Assembly: GCA_965201085.1 (NCBI GenBank)
Contig: CBDAVS010000016.1
Span: 1-64,000, forward strand
From: JAPOUP01 sp965201085
GTDB lineage: Bacteria > Pseudomonadota > Alphaproteobacteria > Rhodobacterales > Rhodobacteraceae
Length of the DNA: 64,000 nucleotides
Reading direction: 5' to 3'
The notes under the pieces were generated by a model. The model made no database searches. It saw nothing but the letters and a program-made list of their open reading frames with translations, and was not told the DNA's origin. Each line of letters opens with the position of its first letter. The first letter of the stretch is position 1. A program made the position numbers and the translations under genes. Shown in pieces: positions 56,415 through 64,000 of this stretch.

Positions 56415-56667
56415 CAGAAAACGGTTCGCGGCTGCTCCGAAACCAAAAGCGCCGGACGATAGCGACATCGACGCCTACATTCAGGGCGGCGCGGGCAGCG
56501 ACATCGGGACCCGGCCACGCCTTCCGGTGAAAAGGCTGACCTTCGACCTGCCCGAAGACACCCATCGGCGCTTCAAGGCGGCCTGCGCCGCGTCCGGCGT
56601 CAAAATGGGGTCCGAATTGGTGTCTCTCGTCGAGGCGCGCACGGCACAGCTTGAGACGGAGAGCTGA
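56407..56667 (+). CDS. RHH centromere-binding partition partner
   Basis: 86 aa. The flexible basic N-terminus (MADRKRFAAAPKPKAPDDSD) is followed by an RHH fold: LPVKRLTFDLPEDTHRRFKA then CAASGVKMGSELVSLVEA. This is the ParG/ParB-small type layout, with the N-terminal tail for stimulating ParA and the RHH for binding DNA repeats. Overlap with parA supports a partition operon. Confidence 0.8.
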   Translation: MADRKRFAAAPKPKAPDDSDIDAYIQGGAGSDIGTRPRLPVKRLTFDLPEDTHRRFKAACAASGVKMGSELVSLVEARTAQLETES

Positions 56668-57306
56668 ACGTAACTCAGCTTCAGCCTCCAATACCTCTGC
56701 AAAAGCCTGACCATGTATTCATAATCTTCGGACCATTGAAAACACGTATTTCAACGTTGAACCGTCCGCTCCGCGGTCGCCGTCTAGTCGCGGCAATTTT
56801 CGCGAAGCGGTGGATTCGCCGCGCCGCTTCCAGTCTAGCGACGGCGATTGAAGATCCAGGCGGTTCAGCCTAACGTCGGACATATGAGCGAAACGCCGGA
56901 CAACCACGAACTCGCCCGGCAACTCGCGGCGAATATACGTAATCCGGTTGATGTATTTGGCCGGGCATGCGGTACGGTCTCAGACATTTCGATTCACTGA
57001 CGCTCGACTGGCTCGCCGGCGCCCTGCGGTCGGATGACCACAGCCGCCACGCTCTTTCGCGATGGACGCGGGCTACAGGAGGATCCGCCGGAATACTCGG
57101 AAACATGGATGATCTCGCTCAATGCCTGAAAACGGCCGCCGGATCCGGATCGATGTCCGAGGCTGGGTTGAGAGGAGCCACCGCGACTCAGGTTCGTCCC
57201 GACAAGGAACGTGATGTCTCACAGGCATCGGCGTAAGCGCCCGATGCGCTATAGCTTTTCTGGAGCTGCCGACCGCCGTTTTGGCCAGACCGCCACGCGA
57301 CCGGTT
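56668..57306. other. No certain gene
   Basis: A short frame begins MSETPDNHELARQLAANIRN at 56884 and stops at 57000; another runs 56967-57236. Neither has a recognised motif. Imperfect inverted sequences around the gtctag at 56786 and 56835 may be regulatory, but I could not assign them. Confidence 0.35.
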
Positions 57307-58236
57307 TCAGGGGAGATTCCGGGAGATATGATGAAGATGGCCGTTACCTTCAGGTTCGTCCATCTTGGGAAGCGGGCGAGCAGGGAATTTCCGTTGCCAG
57401 GTCTCGATGAGAAAGAGCGCTATCGTGCTCGCGGCGTGGATCGACAGACGGGCAATCCGCTCGTCAATGCGGGCATAACCCTTCTCGCGACCGTGAGCAT
57501 CGCCGCCGTGTGTGCGCAGAGCCCCTACCCCTCCGATAACCGTGGCCAGTCCGGAAAGGATTTTCCGAACATCATCGGCTATCAGAGGGGCGATGTCTGA
57601 ACGCTCAGGGGATAGACCAAGCGGCTGCTTCACGGCATTATAGAGCCCCTGCACGTCCTTCCTGACGGGGAGCGGCTGCCCCAGCTCAATGAGAATCGAT
57701 CGGCAAACGCTCTCGACCGTACTGCACGCGGCGGTGACGGCATCCTCGGGATCGGCCTGACTATGGGCTAGGGCGCGACCCAGATCGCGGCTCACCGTAT
57801 CGAAGTCGATCACCTCCGACAGTCCAGCCAGCTCCGTCAAGACGGGTGCGTCTTTGCCTGTCTCGATGAGGCGCATCCGCAGGCCCTGTCTCTGAACCTC
57901 GAAGCCGTCGAAGCGCAGTGCACGATTGAGATGGTCGAGCACCGCGTTATGACGTTCGGGCTCATTGATGAAGTCGTGGGGGTCAGCAGCTGCCTCAATG
58001 ATCCTTGGGATTACCTGCTCAGCTTCGGAACCGTTGTTGAGGGCGATCAGGCACTGCACCAGAGAGGGCACGCGGGAGCCATTGACCATGAAGGCAACGT
58101 TGCACGTCCGCATGAACTTCTCGATCTTCGGCCCGCTGCGATAGATCCCGATGGGAGGATCGAGGTCGTGTCCTCCTCCTCCGCTGATGATCTCCGAAAT
58201 GGCGTCGATACTCTGTGGCGATAACGGAAACGGCAT
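57307..58236 (-). CDS. Abortive-infection family protein (Abi_C domain)
   Basis: 309 aa. The C-terminal half carries the Abi_C signature: AACSTVESVCRSILIELGQP, KDVQGLYNAVKQPLGLSPER and VGALRTHGGDAHGREKGYAR, then HAASTIALFLIETWQRK. The His-rich RTHGGDAHG resembles HEPN-like RNase motifs. The N-terminal half, with LVQCLIALNNGSEAE, is probably the sensing part. Phage-defence role by family. Stands alone on the minus strand between the parA operon and the resolvase. Confidence 0.8.
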   Translation of the reverse strand: MPFPLSPQSIDAISEIISGGGGHDLDPPIGIYRSGPKIEKFMRTCNVAFMVNGSRVPSLVQCLIALNNGSEAEQVIPRIIEAAADPHDFINEPERHNAVLDHLNRALRFDGFEVQRQGLRMRLIETGKDAPVLTELAGLSEVIDFDTVSRDLGRALAHSQADPEDAVTAACSTVESVCRSILIELGQPLPVRKDVQGLYNAVKQPLGLSPERSDIAPLIADDVRKILSGLATVIGGVGALRTHGGDAHGREKGYARIDERIARLSIHAASTIALFLIETWQRKFPARPLPKMDEPEGNGHLHHISRNLP

Positions 58237-58329
58237 GACTATAGATTACCCTTGGCCCATAGAAGCGCATCGAAGGCCGCTAGTTTTGCTGCCTCTTCGG
58301 TGGGATAGACCTTATGCCCGGACTGCCCT

Positions 58330-58866
58330 TCAGTGCAATGCTTCTGTATGCGCCTGCTCGCCCATCATCGGCCGTGGGCCGTCGCGGTCCCGTCGGTCAC
58401 CATCGGCGCGGAGCTCCGCGTAGCGGCGGCAGAAGCCGAGGAAGGCGGCTTGCGCGTTCCGCACGGGCTCCGTCCTCTTGGCCGCCCATGACCGCCAGAG
58501 GAGCTCCATACGTCCGGGGTCGAGATGCGGGAGTTCGCGGGCCAGGGTGTCCAGGGTCTCCGCAGAGATGCGGCGCTCGGCTCGGGTCCGGGTGGTTTCC
58601 TCGACTCGAAGTTCGCCATTTCCGGTTTGGCCAGGCGCTTCTCCGGCGGGCGGTGCTCTATGTTCGGCACAAACGCAGCCGACTTGGAGCTGCGCAGGAT
58701 AATCCCGGTGTTTCATGATGTGGACATACCGAATTTCAGCACTTTCGCACATTTCACAGAACTGGCTTGGCTCTTCCAGGTCTTTATCCCCGACACAAAT
58801 CCAGCCCTTCTTCGGGACACCTGCCTCAGACCATTTTCCATGATGGGTGTGGCTGCTGTTGTCCAA
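58330..58866 (-). pseudogene. Zinc-ribbon protein, frameshifted
   Basis: GWICVGDKDLEEPSQFCEMC then ESAEIRYVHIMKHRDYPAQL and QVGCVCAEH is a zinc-ribbon-like module (CEMC and CVC) found in small bacterial proteins of unknown function. After AEH the text changes frame (EHRPPEKRLAKPEMANFES in the other frame), so the helical remainder is shifted. Start codon uncertain. Confidence 0.5.
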
Positions 58867-59072
58867 GATGCCTTCCCGTCCGAATATCTCGCCAGATATG
58901 GCTACATGGAGTCAGAATCCTTGATATCAGCGGAGACGACAATGCCCATCAGAGGGTTTGTCCGACAAACGGCCGGTTCGCGAACCGCCGCCAGGCTGTC
59001 CGCCAAATCCCGTTGACCTCGGCTTTGCGGACAGTTTGAATTGCGGACGGGTAAACGGACAGGTGGAGCGGC

Positions 59073-59645
59073 ATGGCGCTTGTTGGATAGGCCCGCGTTT
59101 CGACTGAGGGGCAGGATCTCTCCCTCCAGCTCGACGCGCTGCGGGAAGCGGGCTGCGAGCGGATTTTCGAGGACCGGATCTCCGGCGCGAAGGAACGCCG
59201 GCCGGGACTTGACGCGGCGCTGGACTGGCTGCGCGAGGATGACACGCTCGTTGTATGGCGGCTCGACCGCCTGGGTCGGTCCATGCCGCACCTCATCGAG
59301 ACTGTCCGTGGGCAGGCCGGGGCGGGCGTCGGCTTCAGGTCGCTGACCGAAGGGATAGACACCACCACGCCCGGCGGTACGCTGGTCTTCCATATCTTCG
59401 GCGCCCTTGCCCAGTTCGAGCGGGACCTGATCCGGGAGCGCATCCGGGCGGGCCTAGTGGCCGTCGCCAGGGGGCGTAAGGGCGGGCGGAAGCCGGTGAT
59501 GACCGAGGCTAGGCTGGCGCGGGCGCGGGTGCTCCTGGATCAGGGACTGACGGTCGGGGAGGCGGCCGGGAGGCTCAAGGTCGGGAAAACGGCGCTGTAC
59601 AACGCGCTCCGGCGCGCGGCGCCAGATAGCTGTAGCGACCTGTAA
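59073..59645 (+). pseudogene. Serine resolvase/invertase with in-frame amber codon
   Basis: MALVG-TAG-ARVSTEGQDLSLQL: the Tyr of the canonical GYARVST start is TAG (59088-59090). The catalytic Ser (ARVS) follows it. Then VVWRLDRLGRSMPHLIETVR, GTLVFHIFGALAQFERDLIR and a C-terminal HTH (LTVGEAAGRLKVGKTALYNA). Everything else is intact over 190 codons, with GGAG before the ATG. Resolvases of this type resolve plasmid multimers or Tn3-type cointegrates. Confidence 0.8.
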
Positions 59646-59892
59646 TCATCGGACCGGACCCACTTTAACCGCGAACGGGCAAAACGACAGGAATTCGAGA
59701 TGGTGCTTCGCAAGAAGCTGCGTCACTGATTACGGAACCATCTCGGTGAAGATGAATATTCGCTCAAACGGTACGTTCCTTTCAGGAGACAGCCAATCCC
59801 GTAGTCTTGATGTGGAATCAGGCTGGTTGTCGTATATGAGCAGCCAGTTCCATGTGACATCGGGACGGCCACGAAGACGGCGGTTTCCAAAC

Positions 59893-61143
59893 TCACTTCT
59901 TGTATTGATCAATCCATCGCTGAAGGGGTCTGGGTGGGGGAAGCCCATCGACCGAAATTGTGGTTCCATTGACCATTCGGGAGTGGGGAAGTACCCGCTC
60001 CCAGACCGTGAGAACGGGTTTCCATCCATCATCGTCCCTTCCCACCTGAAGCGTACGAACCCAGGAATGACCTCCCAGGTTCCTGAAATCGCGGGATTCC
60101 TTAACCTGACAACCGGCTTCCCGCGCCGCACGATACAGATATGGTAGCCTCCAACCCAGCTTTATGGACCGATATGGAAGAGCCGCGCAAGGCGGTTTAC
60201 GCCGTGTTTCCCTGTCCAGGGTCCACTGAAGGGCGGCAAAGCGACTCCCTTGTGAATCCCAACGCACTCCATGGCCTGTGTACCAGCGACCCAATGCCCC
60301 CATCGAAAACGCCCACAGGTCCGATGGTCCGGAGTCCTTCACCTTCTTCTGTACGAGCTCCACCCATCGTTTCAGGACATCCGACAGCCAGCTCGAAGCA
60401 TTCCCGACTCCGTGTGTTTCCTCCCTGGCATGATGATGCAGGACATTGGCGAAGGCGTTCAGGGGATGATCCGTCGAATTCAGCCAAGCGGTTATCTCGG
60501 GGCGGATTTCCCGATAGTGATCGCCTTCGTTCTGTTTCTCCACCGCAACATACCGGTACGCTTCACAAAGAAGCTCTTTCATATCCTGGAGCAGCTCTTG
60601 TTCGGGCATCAGCAGCTGGGTATTCGGGAAGAGGGGTTCCTTCGCAATTTTGACGGACGCCCACCAGATCGCGGTCAATGCTTCAGGACTGTTCGTTGGC
60701 AGCGGCCCGTCCTCGATCAGGGAATAGCGCCACTTCTCGTATCCCTTCCCGTCATTCTCGGAAATGGTGTTCAGGAAGCCATCCAGACTCATCAAGGCAT
60801 CATCGGTATCATCGAAATGAAGCGACGCGAACCGGGTAAAGTGTTTCCTAAGCCTTTCCTTGACGGAATCCGCTAGGTAGCCAAACAGACAATGGAGATT
60901 GTGTGTGCGAAAAGTTCTGTCTTCAAGCAACTTGGAAACCGTCTGGCTTCTGTCGACAGCGATCAGGAACTTGAAAGTCTGCTCGATTCCGCTGTAGCTG
61001 GAAGTGATGACATTCCACTGCTGGGCGATGTATGTGTCGGTATCCAGCTCAAGGGCAACTGGTCCGGAAAAGAGAATCCCGCTGGTTCTTTCCCATGCGA
61101 CTCCTAGTTTCCATGCGATTTTCTGCTGTTTTTCGGGAAACAT
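59893..61143 (-). CDS. Large hypothetical protein, possible defence gene
   Basis: 416 aa, mostly helical and soluble, AT-richer than its neighbours. Starts MFPEKQQKIAWKLGVAWERT; notable stretches are YSGIEQTFKFLIAVDRSQTV, HCLFGYLADSVKERLRKHFT and HYREIRPEITAWLNSTDHPL. The first third resembles HEPN-like helical bundles but no R-x4-6-H motif is certain. It ends 23 bp from the rnr stop and is the last gene of the foreign region. A minus-strand frame at 59730-60131 overlaps its end and is probably a shadow. Confidence 0.6.
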   Translation of the reverse strand: MFPEKQQKIAWKLGVAWERTSGILFSGPVALELDTDTYIAQQWNVITSSYSGIEQTFKFLIAVDRSQTVSKLLEDRTFRTHNLHCLFGYLADSVKERLRKHFTRFASLHFDDTDDALMSLDGFLNTISENDGKGYEKWRYSLIEDGPLPTNSPEALTAIWWASVKIAKEPLFPNTQLLMPEQELLQDMKELLCEAYRYVAVEKQNEGDHYREIRPEITAWLNSTDHPLNAFANVLHHHAREETHGVGNASSWLSDVLKRWVELVQKKVKDSGPSDLWAFSMGALGRWYTGHGVRWDSQGSRFAALQWTLDRETRRKPPCAALPYRSIKLGWRLPYLYRAAREAGCQVKESRDFRNLGGHSWVRTLQVGRDDDGWKPVLTVWERVLPHSRMVNGTTISVDGLPPPRPLQRWIDQYKK

Positions 61144-61166
61144 GGTGATCCGCTCCGATTCAATGG

Positions 61167-63407
61167 CTATTTCTGGCGTTTGGGTTTTGCTGCACTGCGA
61201 CGAACCCTCGCTCCTGCGCGTTTCGGCGCATTTCGCCTGCGCCCCATCCGCGAATTCGACAGAACCTCTCCGTTTACTTCCAGCAGCTCAAGCATCAGAC
61301 CTCCGGTAACGGGAACCGTTTCGCGCAGCCGAACCCTGACGGCCTGACCAATCGACAGTTCCAGACCGGACTCCTCGCCGATCAGCGACTGGGTCCTCCG
61401 GTCATGGAAAAAATACTCATGTCCGATGGATCGAACCGAAACTATCCCATCCGCGCCGGTTCCATCCAGCCGAACGAAAACGCCGAACCGCTGGACCCCG
61501 GTGATCCGCCCCGCGAATTCGACACCCACGCGGTCCGAAAGATAGGCGGCGAGATAACGGTCATTGGTTTCGCGCTCGGCGGCCATCGAGCGGCGTTCGG
61601 TCTCGGAGATATGCCGAGCCGTCGCTTCGAGGCGTTCCATGTCATCCGGCGAAAGGCCATCGTCGCCCCAGCCATGCGCCGAAATCAACGCACGGTGAAC
61701 GATCAGGTCGGCATAGCGGCGGATCGGTGACGTAAAATGCGCGTAGCGACATAGGGCCAAACCAAAATGGCCGCCATTCTCCGGATGATAGTGGGCCTGT
61801 CGCATCGCACGGAGGGTGGAGAGGTTTATCAGTTCGTCGAACTCGCTGCTCTCGGCCTGAGCCAACAGTGAATTCAGATGGCTGGTTCGCAGAACCTGCC
61901 CCTTCGCAAGCGTGAAGCCACTGGCGTGTACGACCTCGCGCAGCGCATCCAGCCGTTCCGGTGCCGGTTCTTCGTGAACCCGGTAAAGGAAAAGGCGCTT
62001 TCGCGCGAAGAGTTCCTCCGCCGCCGCTACATTCGCGAGAACCATGAATTCTTCGATCAGCCTGTGCGAGTCCAACCGATCCTTCAACCCGACCGAAACG
62101 ACCCTTCCCTCATCTGAAAGCGATATCACGCGCTCAGGGAGTTCCAGATCGAGAGGCTGCCGTCGATCACGGGCGCGCTTCAGGGCGAGATAGGCATCGA
62201 ACAACGGATGGATGACACCATCGGTGAGGTCGGCGCACCTATCGTTGGGCATTCCGTCCCGAGCGGCCTGCACCTCACCATAGCTAAGCGAAGCGATGGA
62301 CTTTATCATTGCCCTCGTAAATCGATGCGCAAGTTTGTTCCCTTGGGAGTCGAGCTTCAGTTCAACCGCTATGCAGGGACGCCGCACCCCTTCCCTCAAC
62401 GAGCAAAGATCGCTGGAAAGACGATCGGGCAGCATTGGGACAACACGATCCGCAAAATAGGTGGAGTTGCCTCTGAGACGCGCCTCGGAATCGAGAGCGG
62501 TGCCCGAACGGACATATGCCGCCACATCGGCGATGGCGACCCAGACAACATATCCTGCCGAATTCTTCGGATCCGGATCCAACCGGGCAAAGCAGGCGTC
62601 GTCGTGATCACGCGCGTTTTCAGGATCGATGGTGACAAATGGCAGATCGCAAAGATTCTCACGTACATCCGCTCCCATAGGTCGAACGGCGACCGATTCG
62701 GCGACGGCTTCATCCGAGAAACGATCGGGAATCCCGTGCCGCTGAATGGCGATCAGCGAAACGGAACCAGGCGCGGCAGGGTCGCCGAACGAGGCGGTGA
62801 TCCGTACGCCGGGTCGACCGATGCGGTCATTTCCGCCGACAGGCTCGGCCTCGACCAGTTCACCATCCAGAACGCCGAATGCGGATTTGTCAGCGACATG
62901 CCATTCTCGGTCGGCACCTTTCTCGACGGACTGAATTCGGCCACTTCCGGACCCCGCTCGGAAAATACCCAGAATCCTGCGCGTATTCCGTGCGATCCGA
63001 CGGATGACGCGAGCCTCATAAGCATGTCCCCCTGTCCGCACCGCCGTGAGTCGGGCAAGAATCCTGTCACCCGCGCCAAGCGCTGGACCAGAGGAATGCT
63101 GTATCACCAACACGCGCGGTTCCGGTCCCTCACCCTGCCAGTTCAACGGGCTGGCGAAGAGATCGCCGGCAGCGTCTGGTTGCCGAACACCAAGCACCGC
63201 TACCGGCGGCAACCTACCCGGATCCCGGTAGGACTTACGGTGTCTTTGCAACTGACCGCTATCTTCCAGTTCCCTGAGAATCCGCTTCAGGTCAACGCGA
63301 CCGGTGCCCTTGACGCCAAATGCAAGGGCGATGTCACGTTTGCTGGATCGGTTGGGATTCTCTGAAATCCAGTCCAAAACCCGGGATTTGGTGAGTGAAC
63401 CCTTCAT
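61167..63407 (-). CDS. rnr: Ribonuclease R
   Basis: 746 aa 3'-5' exoribonuclease. The N-terminal winged helix (SKRDIALAFGVKGTGRVDLK) and cold-shock-like region precede the RNB core with its metal-binding Asp cluster (FVTIDPENARDHDDACFA), then HFTSPIRRYADLIVHRALI; the S1 domain follows (FAGRITGVQRFGVFVRLDGT) and a Lys/Arg-rich tail. Full length. Chromosomal; marks the right edge of the plasmid-like region. Confidence 0.96.
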   Translation of the reverse strand: MKGSLTKSRVLDWISENPNRSSKRDIALAFGVKGTGRVDLKRILRELEDSGQLQRHRKSYRDPGRLPPVAVLGVRQPDAAGDLFASPLNWQGEGPEPRVLVIQHSSGPALGAGDRILARLTAVRTGGHAYEARVIRRIARNTRRILGIFRAGSGSGRIQSVEKGADREWHVADKSAFGVLDGELVEAEPVGGNDRIGRPGVRITASFGDPAAPGSVSLIAIQRHGIPDRFSDEAVAESVAVRPMGADVRENLCDLPFVTIDPENARDHDDACFARLDPDPKNSAGYVVWVAIADVAAYVRSGTALDSEARLRGNSTYFADRVVPMLPDRLSSDLCSLREGVRRPCIAVELKLDSQGNKLAHRFTRAMIKSIASLSYGEVQAARDGMPNDRCADLTDGVIHPLFDAYLALKRARDRRQPLDLELPERVISLSDEGRVVSVGLKDRLDSHRLIEEFMVLANVAAAEELFARKRLFLYRVHEEPAPERLDALREVVHASGFTLAKGQVLRTSHLNSLLAQAESSEFDELINLSTLRAMRQAHYHPENGGHFGLALCRYAHFTSPIRRYADLIVHRALISAHGWGDDGLSPDDMERLEATARHISETERRSMAAERETNDRYLAAYLSDRVGVEFAGRITGVQRFGVFVRLDGTGADGIVSVRSIGHEYFFHDRRTQSLIGEESGLELSIGQAVRVRLRETVPVTGGLMLELLEVNGEVLSNSRMGRRRNAPKRAGARVRRSAAKPKRQK

Positions 63408-63438
63408 ACGCGCCCACTAACACCACATGGCATCCATG

Positions 63439-64000
63439 TCATCCGGAAAGGTCTGCCGCTTCATCCACATCTCCGAGTGTGTCTGTCATCGCGATTCTGA
63501 AACCCGATAGTGTGGCGATACTATCGGCAAGGGCATCTGCGGTTGACCAGCGGACGTTCCGGAACAGCCCGGGCGGTATCGGCGCGGCACCCCCGAATCC
63601 GACCAACCAGAATCCACCGTCAAGACTGGGGCCGAACACGGCATCGCTGCCGCCGAGTATATCGAAGGCCCGCGTGATGTGTCTGGCCGATAGAGCCGGT
63701 ACATCTCCTCCGACGATCAGCACCGGGCCCGGTGACGCCACATCGAACAGCCGTCTCATGCGCTGGCCAAGGTCGCCGGTACGCTGCGCGACACGAGTGA
63801 CCCCGATTGGCCAGACGGAACTGCGAAGAGCGGTATCTGGAGCGATGGCCAGCCTTAAACACCACTTCGGACCATTGAGCCGACGGATCATGCGGTCGAC
63901 CTGATGACGGTACCACCAAGCCGCCGCGGTCATTCCTATATCGACGCCCAGTCGGGTCTTCACCCGGCCCGCCCGCGGCTCCTTGACCATAAGGAAAACC
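63439..64000 (-). CDS. TIGR04282-type glycosyltransferase (cut by window end)
   Basis: 183 residues visible; the start lies beyond the window. MVKEPRAGRVKTRLG is the nucleotide-binding N-terminus of the rSAM/selenodomain-associated transferase 1 family, followed by VLIVGGDVPALSARHITRAF and DAVFGPSLDGGFWLVGFGG, which carry the acidic metal and substrate residues. Probably one transcript with rnr, 31 bp downstream. Confidence 0.85.
   Translation of the reverse strand, partial: VFLMVKEPRAGRVKTRLGVDIGMTAAAWWYRHQVDRMIRRLNGPKWCLRLAIAPDTALRSSVWPIGVTRVAQRTGDLGQRMRRLFDVASPGPVLIVGGDVPALSARHITRAFDILGGSDAVFGPSLDGGFWLVGFGGAAPIPPGLFRNVRWSTADALADSIATLSGFRIAMTDTLGDVDEAADLSG

Noticed and set aside
59730..60131. 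133-codon minus-strand frame as a gene
   Set aside because: It overlaps the 3' end of the 416-aa gene in another frame and has no motif.
1..64000. CRISPR arrays, tRNA and rRNA genes
   Set aside because: No regularly spaced direct repeats and no cloverleaf or rRNA sequence noticed on reading; a tool search would be needed to exclude tRNA genes.

Overview
The window looks like a piece of an alphaproteobacterial genome, most like Rhodobacterales. The clues are gene order (folK-rpoZ-rel-DUF2062-pdxJ with a divergent NYN-domain gene, trpS beside a rhomboid-like gene, rnr followed by a TIGR04282-type transferase), the high GC content and the many GTG starts. It is unusually rich in insertion sequences, pseudogenes and non-coding stretches. 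A host-associated or recently bottlenecked lineage with expanding mobile DNA would look like this; that is inference. No tRNA, rRNA or CRISPR array was visible by eye.

Layout. 1-9.4 kb is a mobile-element and toxin-antitoxin patch: an IS30 copy cut by the window edge, an ISNCY-type element, two IS5/IS427-type elements each splitting a member of one hypothetical gene family, a three-gene AT-richer operon with a HicB/HicA-like pair, a broken antitoxin-PIN (DUF4411) module and a decayed IS5-type transposase. 9.9-14.3 kb holds a Bcr/CflA-type exporter and a translationally coupled trio (PLP ammonia-lyase-like, M24 peptidase-like, frameshifted Asp/Glu racemase-like). 14.5-17.7 kb is decayed (DUF4143 ATPase, another IS5-type transposase, a solo IS30 end). 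17.7-30.8 kb is chromosomal backbone: trpS and the rhomboid-like gene, then about 2.2 kb of decayed DNA, then pdxJ, DUF2062, rel/spoT, rpoZ, folK, the NYN gene, ispH, a methyltransferase, rnhA and an mltB-like gene with no signal peptide.

From about 31 to 61 kb the content changes to plasmid type: repC-like initiator, the C-terminal part of a TraA-like relaxase/helicase, a tandem array of P-loop ATPases sharing a C-terminal module with that relaxase, three more IS families, a phage/OLD-ATPase patch, a large single-chain type ISP restriction-modification enzyme, a parA plus ribbon-helix-helix partition pair with repeats upstream, an Abi_C-type abortive-infection gene, a zinc-ribbon pseudogene, a serine resolvase with an in-frame amber codon and a large unknown protein. 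Chromosomal genes resume at rnr. I read this as an integrated and decaying plasmid or conjugative element carrying a small defence island.

Two themes run through the window. First, repeated transposase copies differ almost only by A:T to G:C transitions, which have destroyed catalytic and structural residues. Second, a family of very small coiled-coil plus single-membrane-helix proteins (N-terminus like MAEPDEI or MATPDIHEL) recurs at least six times, mostly broken.
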